A stretch of DNA of 64,000 nt from Exobasidium rhododendri (lineage: Eukaryota > Basidiomycota > Exobasidiomycetes > Exobasidiales > Exobasidiaceae): assembly GCA_026210745.1 (NCBI GenBank), contig CP110630.1, forward strand, positions 2,232,001 to 2,296,000. The letters run 5' to 3'. Below, piece by piece: positions 1-12,222 of the stretch. Each line of letters starts with the position of its first letter. Within the stretch, counting starts at the first letter, position 1. The position numbers were made by a program, and so were the translations under genes. The notes under the pieces are model-generated. The model ran no database searches and was not told the DNA's origin. It saw only the letters and a program-made list of their open reading frames with translations.

Positions 1-264
1 CGAGTGTCGCAATCGCAACGTGGACCTTCTTTTGGCAACATGGCTGCTTTGGCTACTCCACCCCTCTCTTCAACGAACAGCTTCTTTCCAAGTGTCATCA
101 TGACCCACAACGAACGACAATCGGCAGAGGAAGCAAGCAATGACTCATTTTATCTTACACAATCTGAACATCCGTTACCTCATCTTTCATCGCGAAGCTC
201 CTACTCACACCAGCAAAACGGTGGTGCTTCATCAACGACTCCCCCGCATTCTTCCCCACCATGA
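1..264 (+). CDS. 3' end of an unknown protein gene (5' end outside window)
   Basis: The frame is open from the first base to a TGA at 262-264, giving 87 residues with no stop. The peptide is rich in Ser, Pro, His and Gln with no domain I recognise, typical of the disordered tail of a fungal regulatory protein. The codon at position 4 is GTG and is probably not a start, so I read this as the last exon, or last part of one, of a gene entering from the left. It converges on the methyltransferase gene, 147 bases away. It could be a chance open frame, since no conserved motif backs it. Confidence 0.4.
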   Translation, partial: RVSQSQRGPSFGNMAALATPPLSSTNSFFPSVIMTHNERQSAEEASNDSFYLTQSEHPLPHLSSRSSYSHQQNGGASSTTPPHSSPP

Positions 265-411
265 TATGCCCTGCCCTCGATTGTCACCTTTCCTTCACTG
301 TCCCCCTTGACGTCTCCATACAAGCATTCTCGACGTGAAAACATTGTACTTGGCATCAGCTTCACGGGATCGCTACGAAATATGATACTTGTCTTGCCCA
401 GCTTGTCCTTG

Positions 412-1848
412 CTACCCATGTCGACACCACTGAATGATGTATTCGTGGAAGGTCGTTTTCTCTCCTTCCTTTCTGTCTTGGCTTGCTAGGTTCTGCAATC
501 TGGGTGGACCAAAGTCGTCGTGGCCAATGATTTCCAGCTGATGCGTGATGCAAAGTTGCAACGAGTCGGTCTTTGAGCGAGGCGATGATGAAGATGATGA
601 TGTATAGACGGGAAACGTGCTGCTGATACTGTCTAACTCGAATTGATGCGTGGGTCGAAGAGGAGAAAGAAGGAACATTTTGGAAGACAAGACAGAGTCG
701 TGATGAAGATTAGACGCGGAATGACGTCCCTGACATTCCTGGGAAAGGTAACGCTCTGCCATTCGTTTCACAAGTTTAGCATGCTCTGCTTCATAGATGC
801 AGTCTATTCAGCGTGCGAGGAGCAAAGGAGAAAGATGTAAAGGGGAGTCAGATGGTGTTCTAGCTACATTTACCCTTCTCTCGTCTACGCTCACCTGCCG
901 CTATGAGCATGTCAAACGGTTCTGTTGGTCCGTTGGTCACACTCGCATCGTTCCAATCTAGACGCAACACTTCAACCTCGACGAGGCCTTTCGTGTCAGC
1001 GTTCTGGTTCCAGCTATTCATCTCCAAATTCCCTTGAAGATTCCGTAAGACGTCAGCATGATAGTCGGTCAGATAGACGTGGGCTCGGCCCTGCTGATTC
1101 CTGATAAATTGAGCCACAGCTAGTCCGACCAGACCAGTTCCAGCACCTAGCTCCATGACCCTGATAGTCTCATTCTCCTCCTCTTCACAATCATCGAACC
1201 TCTTCCATCCTGTCTGCAAGTGGGTCTGCAGCAGTCTCTTTGCCAGGAGCGGGGCTGCACCCCATGTCCTCGTGCCCAATGAGTCGTCCACCAGCACTTG
1301 CTCCTGTAGGCGGACGTTGACGTCCTCTTGACCTTGGGGTAAGCCTGTGAAGTGATACACTTTCCGCGTCTTTCCAGAGGCTGAAGAGATCACCTTGTTA
1401 GGTACAAGCACCTACTATTGCGTGTTTTCTGATTAAAGAGCTTACCTGACTTCCCAGCACAGATGGCCAGTAACCTCGCCGCTCTACGAAGGATCTCATC
1501 CACCGCTTGATCATCTTCGAGGATTAAATTTTCTGATTCTTCTATTACGTCTTCCGTCACGTTGACCGGCAACCATCGCAAACAGCTGACACTCGTAAGC
1601 CAATCCTTTGTGTGCCTCAATTCAAACGTGTTCTCCTCCTCGTTCTCGTCATCATCCTGACTTGAACGATCGATTGACGTTGACATACTGGCTTCACCTC
1701 CAAGATAGTAATGCTCCTCATCGCCTTCTACAGCCCCCAAAGCTCTCTCGATCTGATACAAGCCAGCTCCTATCTCTTCGCACTTCCTTTCCCGGCTTTT
1801 ACTACGATCTGTAAGAGCCGGTAGATCCCTCGAAGGGACAAACGACAT
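412..1848 (-). CDS. METTL21/EFM-type protein-lysine methyltransferase
   Basis: Three exons: 1446-1848, 895-1380 and 412-803. The joins keep phase and give an unbroken protein of about 426 residues. The family (Methyltransf_16) transfers methyl groups from S-adenosylmethionine to lysines of proteins such as elongation factors and chaperones. Seen here are a WGAA motif, the SAM-binding motif I ELGAGTGLVG, an acidic motif II region (YLTDYHADVL) and, made only by joining exons 2 and 3, the family hallmark AADCIYE. The long acidic N-terminal part with a short tryptophan-containing stretch resembles the extension of Efm2-like members, but I cannot name the substrate. The Ser-rich insert near the C-terminus is probably a loop. 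The start is the ATG at 1848. Confidence 0.8.
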
Positions 1849-2182
1849 GTGTGGTGTCAGCGCGAGGGTGGGAAATACAACAGCAAAACATCCTTAGACA
1901 GAGGAGAGAGGCTAGCGTGAATAATGAAATTTTAAGGTTGAGAGGAAGACGAATCTATCCATCTGCACACAGTCAGGCAAGATTCGCGTCGTGGGTGATG
2001 GGCCATACATGTATGAGAAGCGTTTGACGTTTGACGGGAAAGAGATGCGCTGGAGAGGATGCTAGTGTCGCCCGGAGACCAAAAGTGGTAAAGTGGAAGA
2101 CAGCTTGGCCAGACAAGATGCATCACAACATTTCAATCGCTCACTCGACTCCTCGTCCTACTTTGTTCGAGCGCATCAACGA

Positions 2183-3217
2183 TCAGAGATTCCTTCTTTT
2201 CACTCTCAGCCGGAGCCAAATCTTTCGACCAAGATCATCCGTATCGTCCGGTCTTGCCCTCTTCTTCTCACGACATGCTTCTAATGTTTCAACTTGACAT
2301 CCTGCCGCATCAAGCTGATGAGGATGCGCAGCTCTTTGCTCGTCATTTCGAGTACCGTGATGATTCTGATCTACGCCTTTATCTTGATAGGCTATCTTGT
2401 CACTGTTGACGCCGGCATCTTTCCGTTCGATCTCTTCTGCTCTGTAGATCTTCTCTGGTATAGACAAATAGTCAAAGCCTTGGAGATGCTTGTGGCTTCG
2501 CGAATCCGGACGTTGGCGGCTCGAGGGTGTAGAGTCGATTGGTTCTACTCGATGGACATGCTCGCTCATGCTGCCTGTCCCGGGTGGACGCACTTGTCGT
2601 AACAATGCTGCCATTACGTTGTCTTGAGTCTCGGCAACTTTTGACACGATCGACACTACTTTCTCAGTCTGGGTTCCCACCTTGAGCTTCAAACTCTCGA
2701 TCACTTCGATCATTGCTTTCGTCTCTTCTCGCCAGCTTTTTGCACACTCTTCGTATTGTTCTTGCAATCTTTCCTTTGGAGGGTCATCAATGTACGTCTC
2801 GGCACCTGATTGTGCCATCTCTACGGCTCCAGCATCAAGTCCGCACAAGCCAGCGAATAATGTTGGGAATGTCTGCGTTGATGCATCTTTCGTCTTACAC
2901 TGTAGGTTCGCCAAGTCCAGAGCGTCCATTTCATCTGCATCGCAAAAGTACTTGAGTTTGACTTCGTGACTTTCAAGCAACCTATCGGCTTCACTTGCGG
3001 TCATAAACGTGTACAGCAGTCGCTTCGCTCTGGCCGCATCTAGTCTGAGGTTTGTTGTCTCTCTGTTGGCATGAACGGAAGACACCCTTTTCGCCCCCAA
3101 AACAGATGAGGCAGATGCGGTTGTTGCCTCTTCTTGCATCGCTCTTGGATGCTCCTGCTTGGCAATTCTCTTCGTCTCGTCAAGGCTGTTGTGCTTGCCC
3201 TGCCGATTCCAAGTCAT
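2183..3217 (-). CDS. uncharacterised coiled-coil protein with two TQT motifs
   Basis: Open frame of 344 residues from an ATG at 3217. I do not recognise a family. Residues 60 to 100 and 145 to 205 are rich in Leu, Glu, Lys and Ala with heptad-like spacing, and the C-terminal 100 residues are basic and probably disordered. Two TQT tripeptides lie at residues 114-116 and 182-184, each in the form xSTQT or xGTQT, which resembles the anchor of dynein light chain LC8 ligands. The region just upstream could hold a further 5' exon, but no start codon elsewhere is better supported. It is transcribed away from BET3, with about 1 kb between the two starts. Confidence 0.55.
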   Translation of the reverse strand: MTWNRQGKHNSLDETKRIAKQEHPRAMQEEATTASASSVLGAKRVSSVHANRETTNLRLDAARAKRLLYTFMTASEADRLLESHEVKLKYFCDADEMDALDLANLQCKTKDASTQTFPTLFAGLCGLDAGAVEMAQSGAETYIDDPPKERLQEQYEECAKSWREETKAMIEVIESLKLKVGTQTEKVVSIVSKVAETQDNVMAALLRQVRPPGTGSMSEHVHRVEPIDSTPSSRQRPDSRSHKHLQGFDYLSIPEKIYRAEEIERKDAGVNSDKIAYQDKGVDQNHHGTRNDEQRAAHPHQLDAAGCQVETLEACREKKRARPDDTDDLGRKIWLRLRVKRRNL

Positions 3218-4275
3218 TCCGACCAGTAGAGCTCAACTTGCTGTGACCTGACTTGAGAAATCGTACCAAGCTTCGAACCACGAGGTATAATGTCGCCTCT
3301 CCCTGCGCAGAAGACTGGGCTTCGCTTTCGGCTCAACTAGTAGTGGGCAGTAGATGATACCGTTATACTCCCTTCAATGACTACCGCTGATCCGCGAGAG
3401 ATGACTGACTGACCTTACTGCGCTTAACTGTTGTGCCGAGAGCAATTGATAGCCGACCAATAATGACTCCTGATCCTTTCGAGCGGGCGCAGCGCCCCTT
3501 TCAGCTGAGACGAGGACTAATTAAAATTAGTTCGAGCACCTAAAGGATTATTAAGGACAACCTTGCTTGCTAATGTGGGCCTGAAGTGCGCTGGAAGGTG
3601 ACCAAGTAGCAAAGGAAGATAACAATAGAAGACACGTCACTCTCTTCCACTGTATATGCTAAGTAGAAGAAACTTTCTTTGCTTCACTCTCTGCGCTGCA
3701 TCCCATCTTGGTGTCGAGAGTGCTAATGCAATCGATCGCTTCTGAGGGAATCCGGACCGCATTATTCGCATGCGAGTATAAATTGCTTAGTCCTGTTCTC
3801 CGAAAAGTAAAGACTGTGAGACATCAAAAGAGCCGGGTCAGAGACTCTGAAGAACACCACGACCTCTAAATGATCTCTCATCAGCCATGCATCCAGACTA
3901 GAATCGCTGTAAAAGCGGAGACTTTAGAAAACGAAAGTCAACGAGGGGCTAAAGCCACGGATACTGCGAGAAGGCGGAACGTCTAAAGGAAGGGAGTAAT
4001 TCTCACAGACGGCGCTGACATCTTTGCATATTCATTCACTCAGTGATAAGACCAAATGCGGCTTAGTCTGCTGCATGTATAGGAAGCAAGTCAGTGGACG
4101 CCATCAAGTGGACTATACTACTTCTGCACACTCATGGTACGACGGCGAGTGGTCTTCATGCCTATGAAGTGCAGCTCTCAGATCGCCACGTGGTAAATCG
4201 ATACCGTCTGTGCATGTTGTGTAGGACATTGAATTAGCACTCCAAGCTTCTTCTCCATCACTGGGTTCCACTAGC
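3218..4275. other. intergenic, divergent 5' regions of the coiled-coil gene and BET3
   Basis: No coding frame with family resemblance and no RNA gene is visible in this 1 kb. It should carry the promoters of both flanking genes. A CACGTG box sits near its right end and is listed separately. Confidence 0.6.
4187..4192. promoter_or_regulatory. CACGTG box upstream of BET3
   Basis: Perfect CACGTG palindrome 84 bases upstream of the BET3 start codon. This hexamer is the core site of bHLH factors (Cbf1/Pho4 type in yeasts). A single hexamer can occur by chance, so its function is inferred only from its position. Confidence 0.3.
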
Positions 4276-5205
<930 letters not shown>

Positions 5206-5277
5206 GAGTGTGTATGTACTAGTATCTCGCAGCAAGGAAAGAGTAGAATTATATCATTACATAGCGGGCAGACCCTA

Positions 5278-6969
5278 TCACTCTTCGTCGCCTTCGTCTT
5301 CGTCGTCTTCGTCTTCGTCGCCTTCGTCTTCTTCTTCTTCTTCATCCTCCTCGTCCTCTTCATCTTGCTCCTCCTCTTCGTTTTCGTCCTCTTCGATTTC
5401 TGCTGGCTTGGCAAAGGCGACCTTTACCGCGCCCAACATTCCCTCTTCTCCCGTCGTCAGTCTCAATTCCTTGCCGTTCCACAATTTTCTCCATTCCTTG
5501 CGAGACAGGACAACGTTTCTCAGACTAGAGTCCTTTTCAATGGCGCTCTTTGCCGTCTCGACTCCCTCCAGTCCACTCGGCGGCTTCGAGTAGTATCCCA
5601 ATTCGCCAGTTGACCAGCCACGAAGGACATGTCGAGCAGCTGCAACTGTGTCAGGTACATGGCCTTTCTTCAGTCGCCCTTGCGTGCGAGCAACGCCGAT
5701 CAAGAAGTCATTCGTATCGACAAAAGCGGGTACGTTGTGTGCCATGATAAGGTCCGATGTTTGCAGGATCCTCCTCTGTAGGGCATCGATTAGAGGAAGT
5801 GGCTCTTTCACCTTATATATGGCACCAGAATTCCTAATCAAGATTCGATGAGCGGCCTGTTCGTCGCGGACCTTCAACACTTCGTCACTATCCTCCTCAT
5901 CGTCATCTTCGCTCTCGTCTTCGGCTGAAATGTGGGCTGACTTGGATGACGCTGCTAAGATGGAAGGTGTGTCGAAGACTTCAATGTTGGGCAAAGAAGG
6001 GGCAAGAATATTACTCAAAGCCGTTCGTCCGCTGTTCTCAATTCCTACGATCGCAATAGCTTCTACTTCTCCTTCTTCCCTAACCTTTCCCTTTCCAACT
6101 TGGGTATGGCAAAGGGTCTCTAAGTGAGTGACGAGGCGAGCGATTCCACCTCCTGCTCTCGCCTTAATCCCGTTCCTCGCTGGTTCTGGTGTGCATATAG
6201 GGAATACAGAAGCAGAAGTAGTAGCTGTCAAATGGGCCACCCATGCAGCAACTACCTCAAGAGGTACCAGATCACATTTTGTCAACACGATGGTGAGGTT
6301 GCATTTGCTAGCTAGAAGTTTCTCTTCCAAGTCGGCTACCCTCCATGACAGCGGATCTCGAGCATCGAGTAAGTAGATGACTGAGATGATGCGTGGGTCA
6401 CTCTTCCTGTCTTTAAGACTACTGTAAAAGTCAGTGAGCGTTCCTGGGAACAGGCGTGGAGAAGCAGCGACGGAAGTAGAGGCCTTTGCATTTAAAATCT
6501 CTTCATCCTCCATCTCTTCATCTTGAACGTCAGCAGCAGCACCATTCTTACTGTCTAATTGCGCTTGTCTGGCATCCTTTCTAGCTTGTTCCGCCTGGTT
6601 CAAGACGAGAAGATCACATCAATCAATCAAAGCCCTTCTCCGTTCGCAGCCCCCTTGTGGGCGCACTCACTGCAATGCGCTTTTGCTCGATTTCTTCGAG
6701 TAGTTGCTCTTTGTAAGGATAGCTGTTCGGAATACCTGGGTCTACCTTCTTTTTGCTCTTCCACGTAACATCCTTCTTGGCCTCTCTCTTGGACTTTCGA
6801 TGATGCTCGCGGACCTTCTTCAAAATCTTCTCCTTCTGCTTGGTACCAACACGTTTCGAAGCGCCTGTAAGGTCGGACATAGAGAATATCAGCCTTTCTG
6901 GCGTTGCTGCAAATCCCTTCTCCTCTCCGTGTAGAACACCGCCCACTCACGTTTCTTGATCTTCACCAT
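5278..6969 (-). CDS. nucleostemin/Nug1/Grn1-type nucleolar protein with degenerate permuted GTPase
   Basis: Three exons: 6951-6969, 6671-6864 and 5278-6594, encoding 509 residues. The family acts in nucleolar maturation and export of the 60S ribosomal subunit. The basic N-terminus matches the GN3L/Grn1 domain (MVKIKKR, then KKVREHHRKSKREAKK and DPGIPNSYPYKE). The GTPase domain is circularly permuted, with the G4-like motif (TKCDLVP, near residue 176) before the P-loop (near 255). The P-loop reads GIENSGRT, with Arg in place of the nucleotide-binding Lys; the G3-like motif reads DTPS instead of DxPG; and only about 17 residues separate them, so the usual G2 segment seems absent. The C-terminus is a long Asp/Glu tail. 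The orthology call rests on the N-terminal domain and domain order. It may bind nucleotide weakly or not at all. Confidence 0.82.
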
Positions 6970-7316
6970 GATGTCCTACGATATGGTGTAGGTCTTAGGC
7001 TGAACATCCCCCTCTTCCTCCCGTCTGGGATGAATATCTTCTCTCCAAAAGATGTGAGAAATTTAAAATTATTCCTCACGTGTATTTCAAATTTTTGGAG
7101 ACTGTCCAAGCACGATCGGTTTATAACTCTAATGAAGGTGTTGTCTTGGGTGCCAAATGGTATCACACTCCGCCTTGCCCAGTCCTGCTTCAGCAAATAC
7201 CAAAAGGAAAGAGACAAGAACAATGCGCAGTCTTTTACGCAGAATTAGAGACGGACCATTGTCGCAAAGGTAGAACAGGGCACACCGCCCCTTTATAATC
7301 CCTACTCTTTTGTCGA

Positions 7317-10300
7317 ATGACGGCTCAGACTCGCCTCCGTTCTCCTGCAGTCTCCACCAACATTCAGGCTGAGCTCAACATTATTGACCAAGATAATGCG
7401 CTTACTTCCCATCCCGCCATCTTCTCTATTCCTATCCACAACACCACACCAGCATGTAGTGACGAGTTCTTGGAAAGTCATTCAGGGGATGCAGTCTCGG
7501 GCACAAAATTCGAAGGCAGGCCACGGCCATCATCCGCGTTCATCAAGAATTTTTCGAGGCAAAGGACATTGAAGGACTTCTTGCCGATCAGAGATAGGTC
7601 TATCGCACCTCGAAACCTGCCTACAACTTCTAGACAAGCATCTGCAGGTGGAGCACCTCTGTCAAGTGCAAGTCAAAGCCAGCCCATAAATGCGATGTTG
7701 CGCCTGGGCAGCCTCAACGTCGAAGAGACGCCATTTCCCAGTCTCGTGGCAGATGGTATAAGCGTGGCGCCCGACTATGAAGTACAAGCTAATACGGAGA
7801 CGATTGCAAGAATTTCGGAGAACAAGACCAGATCTTCTCGACTTTTAGCCCTTCCACTTCCTACTGAGATCAGGCAAGGGAGCGGCGGAAGATTTCCGAG
7901 ATGGAGGGCGTGGTTGGAAAAGAGAGCGCTGGAGAGACACTTCGAGCGCATGGATGCAGCAGCTGGAGACACAGAAGAAGCGAATATAAGGAGAAAGAAG
8001 AGCTGGGGTGCAGGTGTTGATGACGACAATGCATTGAGCGAACCTGATGACCAAGAAGAGGTGAGTGTCTACCATCTCCCTATTTTGAAGAGGCTTTCCT
8101 ATCAAGCTCGCCTTTCACTGAATTTTCTTCTTTCTTTCTTTCTTTCTTTCTTTCTACAAGGCAATCCCTCCGACATCGACAAGAATGCCTTTGCACCTAG
8201 ACTCTTTCGGTAGCCGCTTCATCTCTCATCTTCCGTCTTTGCCCTTGTGCTCCGCTTATCTCGAGATACCACCGCCTCTCGCGCCTACTCGAGCTGGTCA
8301 GAGACTTCTACGAAGAAGCATTCCCGAGAGTGTCAAGCGACATGTACTGCTTGTCGGAACCACCAATGGACTCTACGTAGTAGAATGTCGGAAGAAGGGA
8401 AGGCAAGAGAGCTTCAGGGGCTCGGATAGCTTCAAGAAAGAAGGCAAAGTGGAAGGAAAGAAAAGAGAAGAAGGTGGGAAGGATTGGAATGATGACATTC
8501 GCTGCAGACAGGTATGTCCACTTGGATCATGTCGGATTGGAGTTCTTCCACTCATTTGTTCACCCCGGCTGACCGCGAATGTCTTATCACCAGATCTGGT
8601 CTGGTGTAGGTGTCTACCAAATGTCGACCTTGACGACAAAGACAACGCAAGCAGAGTATCGAGGGTGGAAAAGCAGCTTTCCGATGCTTGCACCGCCTCC
8701 GCAAGATGTTGGCATTTTCTTGGCGCTCTGTTCGAAATCGAAAGATCGTGCAAAAGGGCATGCTTCTCATCTCAACTCCCAAGGATACAATCCAACTCTG
8801 GACCCCGCAAATACAGCAGGAGTGTATGCTGGAAAGGAAAGCGGTGCTCTACACCTGGCCACTTCTTACTTTGGTGTTGATGGAGGAGGTGGGCCTGGAA
8901 AGTTGGTGCCATCAGGAGGATCAGGCGCCGTTCGCATGTGGAGTCTCGAAGCTGTAAGGAGAATAGTATCCCACACTCTGGACGCTGCTGAACCGAAAAT
9001 CATTGACCTTCTTCGCAATCCATCAACGATCGCGAGGAACGCAGAAGGGAAGTCTAGATTCACATCAAGATTGCGAAGAGCGTGGGCTTCCTTAGGAGAT
9101 CCGCCCAACGAGGGTAAAGGAAAGAGATCATCAAGACTGTACGCCAGCATGGGACTTCCTGGTGATCAGACTAAATCTTCTACGGATCACCACAGAGACA
9201 AATTTTCGGCTGGGTCCGAAATACCGTCAGCCTTCCATCAGCAACAGCGATCCGACTCTCGAATATCTACCTACTCCGAGCAGTCGAATGAATTTGGCCA
9301 GCTTCAGGATGTCGTAGCCGAATCAAATGATGACGCTTACGACGAATCGTTACGTCTTGCCCTGAGCTCAGTGACTGTGACTCTGCCAGCAGGAGGATCG
9401 AATGCTTCCGGACATTCAGTAAATCTGGGTCAAGGAGACTCTTCCACTTCTCTCTTCAGCGACGAATCAATGGGTGCTGGAGCAGTAAGTACTTCTGGGC
9501 ACAGCTCGAACAGTGGAAGTCATGCTGGTAGGGGCGTTCTGTTCTTCACTGTCTTTGAGACAGCGGGATCGGAGACAGGAGGCAGAGGAACTTGGTACAT
9601 GGCTTTGGCCTGTCCGAGATCCATATACTTGTATGAGGCCGTTCGACCGACGAATGCTGGCGAAGTAAGATCTTGGATCTTCATCAAGGAATATTGTACC
9701 CCTGTACCACCAAAAGGCATCTCCTTCATCTATTCAGAGGCTGCAGGTTCGGCGAAAGGCATGCAAAATCGACAGCATCAAAAGCCACATCGTCGCCAAC
9801 AGCTTCTCTCTACCTCTCCGCCGTCATCAATACCACAAGAGAGCTCGCATCACCAAGTAAATTCTTCTCCTTACTCGAGCGTCTTTCGATCGGACGCTGA
9901 CTTGACCCTGTTTGTAAGCTTCGGCAAGACTGCTGTCTTGATCAGAGCTAGCGATTCCGGCGTCAAGGAAGTGGATCTATTCCCACTCGAAAGAAACATA
10001 CACGACGCTACTTCTTCGGATACTGACCACCACAAATCTCATCATCACAGCCATACCGGTAGTCAAAGTAAAAGAAGGAGCTTGTCGGTGGAGCTGTTGA
10101 GCGGAGATGGAATCACCAGCAAGGAGCAGTGGATAGGAGTGGAAAAGGTCACCTCACAGGTTTTGATACGTTGCAAGCATCATACTCCACTGCGTACATC
10201 TGTGACAGACGTTTCAGACGTTAGTCAACAAGGCCTTCCACGATTTGAGGATGGTGAGGATGACGATGATGTTGACAGCGACGATCACTATGACGGACAA

Positions 10301-11135
10301 GGTGTGACCTTGCAGGACATTCCTTCGCCACTCCAAAGTCGCATTCTTGATCCATCACCAGGACAGGGAGTGCATGGCAACCCTTCCCGCGTTTCAACTT
10401 CCGTTGAGCCAGCTCATGTGCTTGTGGCTAACATTGCCATCGTTAGCAAGGGGAACACTTCCTTGCTATACCCATTGCCGCTGCCTTGGAACTCACCGCA
10501 GCAAAGGTTACTCGGGTCCTTCCAATGGTCCGAAACACCCACCGCTGTAACGGCTTGGTCGAAAGTGATTGGGCTGGAAAGAGACTTCAGCAGTGGGGGA
10601 ATCTCGATTAACTCGCTAGGCTCTTCTTCCAAGATCAACAAAAAAGTAGAAGTGCAGAACATGCTCATGCTACATGTCAGGGTGACTGCTGTCGCCTTTC
10701 TTCCCTCTCGAGTAGAGAGGAAAAAATTGCTGGTCAAGGTGCAGATCAAGGTCCCGTTCTCCTTCAATCGAGATTCTGAACTGGAATTGGAATCGATGAC
10801 GACGGAACGAGAACAGCAATTCGGAGACGATGGTTACGAAGATGAGGATGAAGAGAAGGCAGAAGAAGCAGAGCTGAATCATTTGGAACTAGAGTACCTC
10901 TGTGGGATGTTGAACGTAGCTCCCCGAGGGAACCAGACGATCAAGCCATGGGAAGCGGCAGGCGATGGTGGGATCTGGGGTTTTGATTGGAGAGGAGCTG
11001 ATGACTTCCGATTGTTCTATGTAAGCGCTCGCGTGTAGAGTGTATCTGTCACTCTCTCTTGCCCTCTAGCATCACGCCCGCTCACACAATGATTATACCA
11101 ATTATACCCGCATTAAGTATTCCTCGGCGTCGTGA
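7317..11135 (+). CDS. large CNH-like (citron homology) domain protein
   Basis: Four exons fit: 7317-8060, 8161-8511, 8594-11020 and 11070-11135, about 1195 residues. The first 250 residues are Ser/Thr-rich and probably disordered, ending in a basic segment (FPRWRAWLEKRALERHFERMD). From about residue 280 a beta-propeller-like pattern starts with VLLVGTTNGLYVVE, then IWSGVGVYQM, GIFLALCSK, GAVRMWSLEAV, FVSFGKTAVLIR and TAVTAWSKVIG. The phrases GTxxGLY and VxQM recall the CNH domain of Rom1/2-type and Vps39-type proteins, but blades are broken by long low-complexity inserts (one with an His/Ser run, one acidic). The last intron is uncertain: without it the frame stops at 11038. Around 8600-8880 all three frames are open, so the exon structure there deserves RNA data. 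Confidence 0.55.
8131..8154 (+). repeat. (TTTC)6 microsatellite inside intron 1 of the CNH-like gene
   Basis: Six uninterrupted TTTC units directly before the acceptor at 8159-8160. The repeat supplies the polypyrimidine tract of this intron, so length changes could affect splicing of the downstream exon. Confidence 0.9.
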
Positions 11136-11271
11136 AGGGGCTCATCTTCTGTCCGCGCTATGCTTAGCTGGATTTTTCCCTGACATCCCCTGCGTCTTAA
11201 AATTGACGTGGGGGTAAAGAACTGACACCTCTCTTCCGTCCCTTCACACGTTATAAGGCCCCTTTGTGGCC

Positions 11272-12114
11272 ATGGAAGATAGAGAAGTGGATGCGATCAT
11301 TGCTTGGCTCGCCGTGGAAGAAGAGTCTCGAGCGGAGGCAGAGAGGTGCATCCGATCCGACCCTTTGACGTACTTTGTGAAAAACCTAGACTTCCTCCCT
11401 CCCCACCTGTTGACGCCATTCGCAAGAGTCACTTCCAGAAAGTCAAGAGGGAGAATTGCAAGGATTCGTTTGCGACGAAGAAATTGGAGTCGACAATCGG
11501 ATCCGGAAGAATTGGGTGCGGAAGCATCAAGGAGAAGGGACCCCTTGCTGTACAAGAGTATCGTTTTGACGTTACAAAGAACAGACTCCAATGGCAGAAG
11601 CACTGGGCGTTCGATGGTGGATGCGAGTGTTAAAGTGGAAAGAGACGGCGTGCTACCTTCCTCAACATCACGCATCGTAGAGCCGCCAGATGTGGAGAAG
11701 CAGAAGAGGTTCGCAAGCATTGTCGAACGCTTGGACGAAGAGGATATAGTCATCAGATTGAGGAAACAGCAAGGGAGACCTGTGGGGCAGACTGACGAGA
11801 TAGATGTGCAGGCGGAGATAAACGAGCAGGAAGAGGAGGATAGCGACGATGAGGAAGCTGGCATGTCAAAGGAAGCCGCACTCCAAGAGGAAGTATGGGA
11901 AGACTATATCAGAGGGAATGTGAGTCTAGGCAATTGCTCTTGGTGAGATTCTCCATGCAAGTGATTTGACGCACGGTGAATTTATTTCCAGGATTCCCTG
12001 CCCGAGCATCTTTATGTGTGTGATTTCGACGACCAGTGGGACACTGTAGCGGGAATGCAAAGCTCTTCTGACGGCCAAGATGAATACTTTGATGAGGAAA
12101 GTGAAGAAGAGTAA
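11272..12114 (+). CDS. CCDC97-type protein (DUF2052)
   Basis: Two exons, 11272-11919 and 11992-12114, encoding 256 residues. The start is the ATG at 11272; the codon six bases upstream is only a GTG. The N-terminus has an acidic helix followed by DPLTYFVKNLDFLPPHLL, and the second half has EKQKRFASIVERLDEEDIVIRLRKQQ. The C-terminal block fits DUF2052: EEVWEDYIRGN, a DFDDQWDTVAG stretch and the closing DEYFDEESEEE. Human CCDC97 copurifies with the SF3B part of the U2 snRNP, so a role around pre-mRNA splicing is plausible but not shown by the sequence. The signature tail exists only after removal of the intron at 11920-11991, which supports the join. Confidence 0.72.
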
Positions 12115-12222
12115 CGAGAGCCAAATCTCGATCAATGCACCGATTATTATGCTCTATCAACGAGGAGGAATGGGATGGGATGGTTTATAGTGTACAAGGA
12201 AAGGGGCGGGGGTAGAAGCATG

